A stretch of DNA of 64,000 bases from Stomorhina lunata (Eukaryota; Arthropoda; Insecta; Diptera; Rhiniidae): positions 100,721,122-100,785,121 of the forward strand of contig OW121744.1 in NCBI GenBank assembly GCA_933228675.1, read 5' to 3'. Below the pieces are notes generated by a model that did no database searches, had not been told where the DNA came from, and saw only the letters and a program-made list of their open reading frames with translations. Both the position numbers and the translations under genes were made by a program. Positions 1 through 9,861 of the stretch are shown here, in pieces (within the stretch, counting starts at the first letter, position 1; each line of letters opens with the position of its first letter).

Positions 1-90
1 CACATCCTCATAATCATGCGACGCGTCCTCATCTTCTTCATCATCAGGTTCGTCGTCGTCGTCGTCATTATTCAGCGTTGAGCCGTCCAT
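1..90 (-). CDS. Possible partial coding exon, acidic N-terminus, cut by window edge
   Basis: Reading leftwards from an ATG at 90-88, the minus strand is open to the edge of the window. It encodes MDGSTLNN, then five Asp (all GAC), EPDDEEDED, ASHDYEDV. The acidic run uses mixed synonymous codons (GAC, GAT, GAA, GAG), which suggests selection on protein rather than a plain trinucleotide repeat, and the stretch is GC-richer than its surroundings. The frame is open upstream to a stop at about 133-135. An acceptor-like CTAAACTTAG lies just upstream, so the true exon may begin before the ATG. I do not recognise the protein; acidic tails and heads of this kind occur in many nuclear proteins. A decayed (GAC)n microsatellite is the alternative. 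Confidence 0.4.
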   Translation of the reverse strand, partial: MDGSTLNNDDDDDEPDDEEDEDASHDYEDV

Positions 91-365
91 CCATCCGTCT
101 AAGTTTAGGCTATAGTAAAGTATATCTATCACTTATAAATTGGCTAGACAAGCCAAGACAACAACAAAAACAATCATACAGAAGCGTTTATCTTAAGAAT
201 GTAAATATGTATCTTTTAGAAAATGAACATGTCTTCTTCCTTCTTACACAATAGATACTTCTTGTACTAAACATATGCTCGCCAGCTTAAAGCTCTTCAA
301 CGCTTTCCTTATCTTTCTGTTTAGTTAAGTTAAAGTTTGTAGTTCTTACTCCAGTTTTATTTAAT
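91..365. other. AT-rich non-coding flank
   Basis: No coding potential or repeat unit seen. If the exon at 1-90 is real, this is its 5' UTR, promoter or intron on the minus strand. Confidence 0.4.
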
Positions 366-3300
366 AACTAGCTTTATAACCCGCTACTTCGTTAGCGGCA
401 CCATTTGAATTGACAAAGTTACAAAATTTACCAAAATAACTTTTTCACTTATTTATCAATTCCGATATAAATTAAATTAAATACTTATTGGTTCTTAAGA
501 TACATATAGGACAAAATAAGTACCTACCCTCTACATTTTCAAAAAAGTACTACACACGCCTCCCTTATTTTTGTAGCTGACCCAATTTTGATTGCTAACC
601 CAATTTAAATCTTGTTCTTGTCGCTTTTGATTTTGAATATTTTACAAAAGTTTCCTTTTTTTACCCGTTGGTTACCCCTGATCAGCCAAATTAAAAAAAA
701 AAAATCCGGATACATGTCCTAATATTTTTATTGCTGATCTTAACTCCATTTTTGTTAATTGAAAAAAATACCAAACACCTGTCACATATTTCTTCAATGT
801 CAATAGAACAGTCCATAAATCATTGATTTATTTATTATTTTATTGATTTAAACAACATGCACAGTTTAAAAGGAAAAAACCTATCTTTAAATTTTTGACC
901 CGTTTTTGTTATTTTCGATTGCGGTATAAATTTTGTTTCTATAATAATTGATTCAAAAATTATATATGGGTCAAAAAAGTACCAAAATTTAGTTTTTATC
1001 CTTTTTATTCCCTATTTTTAGCTCATTTACGAAAAGTACCTACTAAAAACATGACTTTTTATTTTTCTATTCGATCTAAATCCAATTTAAATTTTTTTTC
1101 TGTCGATATTAGTATCAGAGATATAACTTTACTAATGTTTTTATTTTCTACCCTATTTTAACCCCAAAACTGTTTAATTTGCAAAAAGTACTGAAAAGTC
1201 CCTTAATTTTTAGGGCTGATCTTAGACCATTTTAGTGTTTGTTTCCATCCATTAGGTTTAGAAGATATAATGTCATCGATTTTTCCCTTTTTTACCCCTT
1301 TGATTGACACATCTCTAATTTATACTTTTGACTTCATTAGCTTAAATGAATATTTTCCCGTTTTCACCTTTTGGAACCCCATTTATCGTAAAAGTACCAA
1401 GCACATGTTTAATATTTTGTTAATACTTATTGATTGTGGCATAAAGTGAGTCTTTATGTTTATAAGTTCAAAAGATACGCATGGATACGCAAGTACAAAA
1501 ATATAGTTTTTACCCTTTTTGCCCTTATTAGTGCCATTTCCAAAAAAAGTACAGAACACATGTCCCTTTCATTTTCTAGCCGATTATATGATTTATTCAT
1601 TTTCTAGCCTGTTTTAACCATAAGCGGCCAAATTAAAAAAAATACCGAACCCGTGTCCTTTAATTTTTAATGCTGATCATAGACCAATTTAATCTTTGTT
1701 TCTATCACTTTTGATTTATGAGATATTACGTTACCTATTTTCCCCCTTTTTACTCCAAACATTAAAAAAAGGAATCAATCGCGTGTCTTATACTTCTGCA
1801 ATGTGAATAGACCTGTCTGTAAATTATACTTCTGGCTTTATTTGTTTAAATGATATTCATAGTTTTTACTCTTTTGTGCCTCATTTATCGTAAAAGCGCC
1901 AAGCACCTTCTTAATTTTTGTTAGTCCTTATCAATTGTGATGTAAATAGAGTATTTATGTTTATTAGTTCAAGAGATACTTATAGGGTTAATAAAGTACC
2001 AAAATATAGTTTTTTCCCTTTTTCTCCCTTATTAGTTCCATTTCCAAAAAAGTACCAAACTCGTGTCTCCTTTTTTTTCAAGATGATCCAAATCCAATTT
2101 CAACTTTGTTTCTAACGATGTAAATTTCGGAGATATGATGTTACTAATTTATCCATTTTCTTTTTCAATTTTTTTCAATTTACTTTTTCAATATGAATCC
2201 ACCCGTCTGTAAATTATAGTTCTGGCTTCATTAGTTAAAAACCTACCCTTGAATATTTTTTTATCTTTTTTACCTCAATTATCGTAAAAGTACCAAATAC
2301 GTGTCTAATAATTCTTTGTTACTTATCAATTGTGACGTTTACTGTTTCTCTATGTTTGTTATTTCAAAAGATACGTATGGGTTCAAAAAAGTACCAAAAT
2401 ATAGTTTTTGCCCTTTTTTACCCTTATTAGTACCATATTCAAAAAAGTACCAAATACGTTTCTCGTTTTTTTTCAGCCCATCCGAAGCAAATTTCAACTC
2501 TATTCCTATCGTTTTGAATTTCGGAGATATGACGTTACTAATATTTCCCATTTTTTCCCTGTTTTAACCCCAAAACGGCCGAATTAAAGAAAAAAGTACC
2601 GAATACATGTCCCTTAATTTAAAGTGCCGATTTTAGACCGATTTAGTTGTTGTTTCTATCACTTTTGGCTAAGAAGATATATTTTTACCGATTTTTACCC
2701 CCAAAATTAAAAAAAGTACCAGACACTTATTTTACTTTTTTCAGTGTCAATTTACCAGCCAATAAATTATGCTTCTGGCTTCATTAGCCGAAAAGATATT
2801 CTTAGCTAAAAAGCAAAAAACCTACTCTTGAATATTTTCCCTTTTTTTTACCCTTTCGTCCCACATTAATCGCAAAAGTACCAAATACGTGTTTAATAGT
2901 TTTTTAATGCCTATCAGTTGCGATATAAATTATGTTTCTATGTTTATTAGTTCAAAAAATATATATGTGTTAAAAAAGTACCAAAATATAGTTTTTACCC
3001 TTTTTTATTCTTATTAGTACCATTTTTGAAATAGTACCAAATACGTGGCCATTTATTTTTTTATCCGATTCAAATCCAATTTAAACTTCTTTTGCATCGG
3101 TGTTAGTTTCGGAGATATGATGTTACTAATTTCTCCCTTTTCTACCCTGTTTTACCCTTTAAAAGGCCGAATTTCAAAAAAGTACCGAATACTTGTCCCT
3201 TAATTTTTAGTGCTGATCTCAGACTAATTTAGTTTTGGTTTCTATCACTTTTGATTTAGAAGATATATTTTTACCCCCAAAATTAAAAAAAGTACCAAAA

Positions 3301-5084
3301 ATGTATTTTATTTTTTCTTTGTCAATCGACCAGTCAATAAATTATACTTCTGGCTTCATTAGCCTAAAAGATATTCATAGCTAAAAACAAAAAACCTACC
3401 CTTAAATATTTTCCCTTTTTTACCCTTTTGTATCCCATTAATTGCAAAAGTACCAAATACGTATTTAATTGTTTTTTAATATCTATCTGTTGCGATATAA
3501 ATTATGTTTCTGTATTTATTAGTTCAAAAGATACATATTAGTTGAAAAAAGTACCAAAATATAGTTTTTACCCTTTTTTATCCTTATTAATGCCATTTCC
3601 AAAAAAGTACCAAGCACGTGCCTCCTTATTTTCCTAGCCGATTCAAATCCAATTTCAACTTTGTTTGCATCGATGTTGGTTTCGGAGATATGATGTTACT
3701 AATTTCTCCCTTTTCTACCCTGTTTTACCTTCTAAGAGGTTGAACTTCAAAACAGTACCGAACATGTGTTCCTTAATTTTAAGTGCCAATCTCAGACCAA
3801 TTTAGTTTTTGTTTCTATCACTTTGGGTTTAGAAGATATACTTTACCGATTTTTACCCCCAAAATTAAAAAAAAGTACCAAACACGTAGCTTATTTCTTT
3901 TCAATGTAAATCTACCAGTCAATAAATTATACTTCTAACTTCATTAGCCTAAAAGATATCCATGGCTAAAAAGCAAAAAACCTATCCTTGAATATATTCC
4001 CTTTTTTTACCCTTTTGTACCCCATTAATCGCAAAAGTACCAAATACGTATTTAGTTCTTTTTTAATATCTGTCGGTTGCGATATAAAATATGTTTCTAT
4101 GTTTATTAGTTCAAAAGATACATATGGGTTAAAAAAAGTACTAAAATATAGTTTTTACCCTTTTTTATCCTTATTAGTGCCATTTTCAAAAAAGTACCAA
4201 ACACGTGTCCCCTTATTTTTGTAGGCGATTCAAATCCAATTTCAACTTTGTTTCTGTCTATGTTGGTTTCGGAGATATGATGTTACTAATTTCTCCCTTT
4301 TCTACCCTGTTTTGCCCGCTAGGCGGCCGATTTTCAAAAAAGTACCGAACACGTGTCCCTTAATTTTTAGTGCTAATCTCAAGCCAATTTAATTTTCGCT
4401 TCTATCGCTGTTGGTTAAGGAGATATAATGTTACCGATTTTTCCCTTTTTTACCCTTTTAATTGAAAAAAGTACCAAACACATATTTAATATTTTGTACT
4501 GGGCAATCGACCTCCCTATAAATTTTATTGGTAGCTTTATTGGTTCAAGTCAAATACAAAGAAAAAGAAAAATGGACCTACCCTAAATTTTTTTCCCCGC
4601 TTTTCCCCCTTTTTGAACCCTGAATCAAAATAGTACCAAACACGTGTCTAATATTTTTTTCTTGTTTACCGGCTCCGTTTTGAATTTTGTTACTCTGTTG
4701 ATTGGTTTAAAAGATACACATGGGTTTAAAAAAGTACCAACATTTCATTTTTACCCTTTTTACCCCCTATTTGTCCCATCTGCTAAAAAGTACCAAACAC
4801 GTGTCTACTTATTTTTGCAGCTGATCCCAACGCAATTTCAATTTTGGGCCTATGACGTTTACTTCCGGAGATACAGCATTACTAATTTTTCCCTTTTTTA
4901 CCCCTTTTTACCCCCTTAGAGGCCGAATTTCCAAAAATCCCGTCTTAGTGGATCTATACTTTGAAAAAGGTACCAGCTGTCAAAATTTCAGCTCTCTAGC
5001 TTTAGCCGTTTGGGCTGTGCGATGATGAGTCAGTCAGTCAGTCAGTCAGTCAGTCAGTCACGTTAGAGTTTTATATATATAGAT
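366..5084 (+). repeat. Repeat family C: about 590-bp tandem units with GTACC modules, possible transposon
   Basis: This block is built from many copies of a module of the form AAAAAAGTACCRAAYACGTG. The modules are organised in longer units, marked by a TTAGTTCAAAAGATACATAT-like segment near 1456, 1963, 2358, 2948, 3518, 4108 and 4694. The spacing is about 590 bp in the right half and shorter and more irregular on the left, where copies are more decayed. The left edge carries a hairpin CCGCTA-CTTCGT-TAGCGG (381-398); the right edge has a GTCA microsatellite and a TATATATATAGATA tail. Defined, different ends suggest one mobile element whose interior has been tandemly amplified; I cannot assign the class. 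Many copies contain an E-box-like CACGTG. Short ORFs inside (near 1918, 2301, 3988, 4644) resemble each other only because they lie in repeat copies. Confidence 0.7.
5028..5060. repeat. (GTCA)n microsatellite at the end of family C
   Basis: About eight uninterrupted AGTC/GTCA units, followed by CGTTAGAG and a TA-rich tail. It probably belongs to the 3' end of the family C element. Confidence 0.85.
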
Positions 5085-5387
5085 AAAGCATCAACATATC
5101 AACTTTTTTTCGAAATAATTTTTTCAACATTTTAACTGTTAATTTGTGTTAGAAAAAATAGAATAAATGTAACATAATAAAACAAGTTGTTTGTTACAGA
5201 TTGTCTTGAAGAGATTTGGCTTTTTCTTTAAAGAATAAATAAAGAGGCTTTTTTGTTTGATTTGGCATTAAAAGAGGATTTTTGGTTGCTTTAACTGGCA
5301 CTATCTTCATGTTATAATAACACTTCTTGGCATTATGAAAGGCAGGTGTTTAAAAGAGTCAAAAGCTCTTCATAAAAACAAAAAATT
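5085..5387. other. AT-rich spacer
   Basis: Spacer between family C and satellite array A1. No ORF, RNA gene or repeat unit recognised. Confidence 0.5.
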
Positions 5388-8092
5388 TATTTAAAATTTC
5401 CCATAAAAATAGGAAATTTTTGAGAAATTTCCCATACAAATAAGAAATTTTTGAAAAATTTCCTATAAAAATAGGAAATTTTTGAAAAATTTCCTATAAA
5501 AATAAAAAAATTTTGAAAAATTTCCTATAAAAATAGGAAATTTTTGAAAAATTTCTTATAAAAATAGGAAATTTTTGAAAAATTTCCTATAAGAATAGGA
5601 AATTTTTGAAAAATTTCCTATGATAATAGGAAATTTTTGAAAAATTTCCTATAAGAATAGGAAATTTTTGAAAAATTTCCTATGATAATAGGAAATTTTT
5701 GAAAAATTTCCTATGAAAATAGGAAATTTTTGAAAAATTTCCTATGAAAATAGGAAATTTTTGAAAAATTTCCTATGAAAATAGGAAATTTTTGAAAAAT
5801 TTCCTATGAAAATAGGAAATTTTTGAAAAATTTCCTATGAAAATAGGAAATTTTTGAAAAATTTCCTATGAAAATAGGAATTTTTCGAAAAATTTCCTAT
5901 GAAAATAGGAAATTTTTGAAAAATTTCTTATAAAAATAGGAAATTTTTGAAAAATTTCCTATAAAAATAGGAAATTTTTGAAAAATTTCCTATAAAAATA
6001 GGAAATTTTTGAAAAATTTCCTATAAAAATAGGAAATTTTTGAAAAATTTCCTATAAAAATAGGAAATTTTTGAAAAATTTCCTATAAAAATAGGAAATT
6101 TTTGAAAAATTTCCTATAAAAATAGGAAATTTTTGAAAAATTTCCTATAAAAATAGGAAATTTTTGAAAAATTTCCTATAAAAATAGGAAATTTTTGAAA
6201 AATTTCCTATAAAAATAGGAAATTTTTGAAAAATTTCCTATAAAAATAGGAAATTTTTGAAAAATTTCCTATAAAAATAGGAAATTTTTGAAAAATTTCC
6301 TATAAAAATAGGAAATTTTTGAAAAATTTCCTATAAAAATAGGAAATTTTTGAAAAATTTCCTATAAAAATAGGAAATTTTTGAAAAATTTCCTATAAAA
6401 ATAGGAAATTTTTGAAAAATTTCCTATAAAAATAGGAAATTTTTGAAAAATTTCCTATAAAAATAGGAAATTTTTGAAAAATTTCCTATAAAAATAGGAA
6501 ATTTTTGAAAAATTTTCTATAAAAATAGGAAATTTTTGAAAAATTTCCTATAAAAATAGGAAATTTTTGAAAAATTTCCTATAAAAATAGGAAATTTTTG
6601 AAAAATTTCCTATAAAAATAGGAAATTTTTGAAAAATTTCCTATAAAAATAGGAAATTTTTGAAAAATTTCCTATAAAAATAGGAAATTTTTGAAAAATT
6701 TCCTATAAAAATAGGAAATTTTTGAAAAATTTCCTATAAAAATAGGAAATTTTTGAAAAATTTCCTATAAAAATAGGAAATTTTTGAAAAATTTCCTATA
6801 AAAATAGGAAATTTTTGAAAAATTTCCTATAAAAATAGGAAATTTTTGAAAAATTTCCTATAAAAATAGGAAATTTTTGAAAAATTTCCTATAAAAATAG
6901 AATTTTTGAAAAATTTCCTATAAAAATAGGAAATTTTTGAAAAATTTCCTATAAAAATAGGAAATTTTTGAAAAATTTCCTATAAAAATAGGAAATTTTT
7001 GAAAAATTTCCTATAAAAATAGGAAATTTTTGAAAAATTTCCTATAAAAATAGGAAATTTTTGAAAAATTTCCTATAAAAATAGGAAATTTTTGAAAAAT
7101 TTCCTATAAAAATAGGAAATTTTTGAAAAATTTCCTATTTTTCAAAAATTTCCTATAAAAATAGGAAATTTTTGAAAAGTTTCCTATAAAAATAGGAAAT
7201 TTTTGAAAAATCTACTTTAAAAATAGGAAATTTTTGAAAAATTTCCTTTAAAAATAGGAAATTTTTGAAAAATTTCCTTTAAAAATAGGAAATTTTTGAA
7301 AAATTTTCTATAAAATTAGGAAATTTTTGAAAAATTTCCTATAAAATTAGAAAATTTTGGAAAAATTTCCTATAAAAATAGGAAATGTTTGAAAAAATTC
7401 CTATAAAAATAGGAAATTTTTGAAAAAATTCCTTTAAAAAATAAGAAATTTTTAAAAAAATTTCCTTAAAACAATAGGAAATTTAAAAAAAAATGTCCTT
7501 TAAAAAATAGGAAATTTTTGAAAAATATCCTTTAAGAAACAGGAAATTTTTGAAAAATTTCCTTTAAAAAATAGGAAATTTTTGAAAAATTTCTTTTAAT
7601 GAAAGGAAATTTTTGAAAAATTTCCTTAAAAGAAAGGAAATTTTTATAAATATTTCCTTTAAACGAAAGGAAATTTTTGAAAGATTTCCTATAAAAATAG
7701 GAAATTTCCTTTAAAAAATAGGAATTTTTTGAAAAATTCCTTTAAAAAATAGGAAATTTTTGAAAAATTTTCTTTAAAAAAATAGGAAATTTTTGAAGAA
7801 TTTCCTTTAAAAAATAGGAAATTTTTGAAAATTTTCCTATAAAAATAGGAAATTTCTATACAAATAGGAAATTTTTGAAAGAGATTTGAAAAATTTGCTA
7901 TAAAATGAAGAAAGTTTTGAAAAATTTCTATAAAATGAAGAGATCTTTGAAAAATTTTCTATAAAATTAAGAAATTTTTTAAGAATTTCTATAAAATTTA
8001 GAAATTTTTGAAAATTTTCCTATAAAATTAAGAAATTTTTGAAAAATTTCCTTTAAATATAAGAAATTTTATGAAATAATTCCTTTACTTTC
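5388..8092 (+). repeat. Satellite family A, array A1 (31-bp unit, + orientation)
   Basis: Roughly 87 copies of a 31-bp unit made of GGAAATTTTT, a central G, AAAAATTTCC, then TATAAAAATA. The first 21 bp form a perfect odd palindrome. The joint plus flanking bases forms a second one, CCTAT-AAAA-ATAGG. The array is zoned: GATAAT and GAAAAT joint variants fill about 5590-5930, nearly identical canonical units run from about 5930 to 7130, and units become steadily more diverged (CTTTAAAAA joints, AAGAAATT variants) from 7140 to the right edge. It is non-coding: TAG and TAA recur in the unit. Confidence 0.97.
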
Positions 8093-9183
8093 CGGATATC
8101 AAAATAAAATGTATATTTTTACATAAAAATGATTTGATACCCATATCTTACGAATATGTTAAGAGAGATGGAAAACACCTGTTGCTTTGACACCGTCATT
8201 TTGGCAAAAAAAAATCGTATGTCCTCTAACAAGACAAGACAAAAGCTTTAGAGCTTTAGCAATGTTAGGTAGATATACATACAAATGTATATATAAGTGT
8301 AAGTTTATATATAGTCCCGAGTGTTTCAACGTTAGTAAACCAGTAGCTTAAATCTTAACACCCTCTTGGGGTAAAAAATTTTTCTGCTCCAATGTTTTTG
8401 TTACAGTTTTGTTTTGCCACATTAAATTCGATACGAAATGGTTTACTGTTGTAATTTTTTTTGAAATGTGTAGCTGGTGTAGCTTTTTTTTACCGCCACA
8501 GGATGTAGATAGAAGATGATGATGATGATGATGATGATGATGGGTGATGAGTATGAAAGTTGATGTTGTCAAAAGGGGGAAAACTGATGGCAACTAGAAC
8601 AGTTTGGGAGCTGGTTAAGCTGAATAGCAGCAACAAGTTTTTATTTTTCATGGGTAAAATGTAGGTTTCCAAAAGCATGTAATCAAGCGTAAAATGTTAC
8701 GTTTTTGTAACGCTTCAGTGTACACAGAAATGTTTAAGGCTACAAATTACTATGATTTCTATAAACAACATTAAGGCAAATTCTACAATAACGATGACTA
8801 CCATGACAGTATACTAGAAACTTTGATTAATTTTAGCTTTAACATTCATTCTGTTTTTAAATAGAACTGAACCTAGTACTCAAAATAACAGTCCGTCCTT
8901 CCATAGGTCCATTGGTTGTTTCTATTTTCTGGAACTCGTGTATGTTTTACCTTTTGCAAATAAGGTTTATTTAGGTTTACTCAGGCGTTTAGGCATTCAT
9001 TTGACATATCATTTGAGCAGAGATTTATTGAATGCTTTTATATTAACATATATAAATAGAATCTGTTTTATTGAATTAAAACTATTCAAAAATGATGATA
9101 AGGGTAGGTAGCGATTGGTTGGCATCTAAGAACGAATTGAGTTCAATTCACTTAAATAACTTTTCAATTTAAATAACTTTTAA
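8093..9183. other. Spacer 3' of the COX7B-like gene
   Basis: AT-rich unique sequence between array A1 and the mitochondrial protein gene. It contains one GAT microsatellite. Its minus-strand ORFs, including a poly-His stretch, come only from that microsatellite. No other feature is supported. Confidence 0.5.
8515..8543. repeat. (GAT)n microsatellite
   Basis: Nine to ten consecutive GAT triplets. On the opposite strand they read as a His run in a spurious ORF. Confidence 0.9.
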
Positions 9184-9189
9184 TTTATT
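9184..9189 (-). terminator. Polyadenylation signal AATAAA of the COX7B-like gene
   Basis: Minus-strand AATAAA about 97 bp beyond the TAG stop codon at 9288-9286. This is the expected distance for a short 3' UTR. No cleavage site can be fixed. Confidence 0.5.
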
Positions 9190-9285
9190 CAAAAGTTTGT
9201 TTCAATCTCAATCAAATAATTATAAAAATTAGACAAATGAACAAAAATATTACAAATTTTCTTTAAAATCGAAAAAAAAACAAAA

Positions 9286-9695
9286 CTATTCCTCCTCTTC
9301 ATAGGGATAATCAGGTACTGAAAAATTAAATTCCATTTTGCCATTAGCCACCTTTAAAAGAGAAAAACTTTAAAAAAACTTTTTAATTACCAAATTTCTT
9401 CTCAAACCTACAAATATACAAGAACCAATAAATGAGGCCAAACCACTTAATAACACCATCATATAACGATTTTGGGCTTTTGAATGATGTTCTTTCCAGC
9501 ATCCCTGAGGAATGGGCATATCATTGAAAGTGGCATGATCTCCACCATCCTTGAATCCGCGTAGCTGCATTAGAAAGGCTTAAGATTTTTTTTCTTTTAA
9601 TACCTTATAATCAAAAAGTTGTTTATTTAATTAAACTTACGCTTCCTGTTGATTTGTCTTCTTGACTGAGTTCTAAGCAAATTTAAGGCCATCAT
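9286..9695 (-). CDS. COX7B-like / prag01-type (Deltameth_res) mitochondrial membrane protein, three exons
   Basis: Proposed minus-strand exons are 9695-9641, 9578-9412 and 9351-9286, with introns of 62 nt (9640-9579) and 60 nt (9411-9352), giving about 95 residues. Exon 1 encodes MMALNLLRTQSRRQINRK, an Arg-rich, acid-free presequence typical of mitochondrial import, ending at a strong donor GTAAGT. Exon 2 carries FNDMPIPQGCWKEHH (about residues 36-50) and one membrane span, MMVLLSGLASFIGSCIFVA. Exon 3 ends VPDYPYEEEE-stop. The PxPQGxWxEH motif followed by a single helix is the mark of the Deltameth_res family (mosquito prag01, Drosophila CG7630). From memory, CG7630 was identified as the fly COX7B subunit of cytochrome c oxidase (inner membrane). 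Splice choices are not certain. The acceptor TTAAG at 9579 keeps frame but has a poor pyrimidine tract, while the better-looking CTAATGCAG acceptor (exon start 9564) breaks frame with exon 1. For intron 2, donor GTAGGT (60 nt) is preferred over GTAATT (39 nt). The gene sits between inverted satellite arrays A1 and A2. Confidence 0.82.
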
Positions 9696-9861
9696 TTTAT
9701 TAAAGAATTATTTCAATTTTAAAATGATTTTATTTTCCCAAGTCTTTAGAATAAAAATAAAATAAACAAATTGTCAAATATTTCAAAATATATTTGTCAA
9801 TTAAAATCAACAGAAAAAAATATTTAACTAAAAATGACAATTATTTAACCCAATAAAAAGT
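9696..9861 (-). promoter_or_regulatory. Presumed 5' UTR and promoter of the COX7B-like gene
   Basis: Only about 165 bp of non-satellite sequence separates the start codon from the first decayed family A units, so any core promoter is here or inside the satellite. No TATA box or initiator can be assigned with confidence in such AT-rich DNA. Confidence 0.3.

Noticed and set aside
1918..4919. Similar ORFs of 65-91 codons (PKYSFxPFxxLLVPxxKKYQTRV) as a protein family
   Set aside because: They lie at the same place in successive family C repeat units, are interrupted differently in each copy, and show no domain.
8348..8678. Minus-strand ORFs with poly-His and poly-Ser runs
   Set aside because: Both come from the GAT microsatellite read in different frames.
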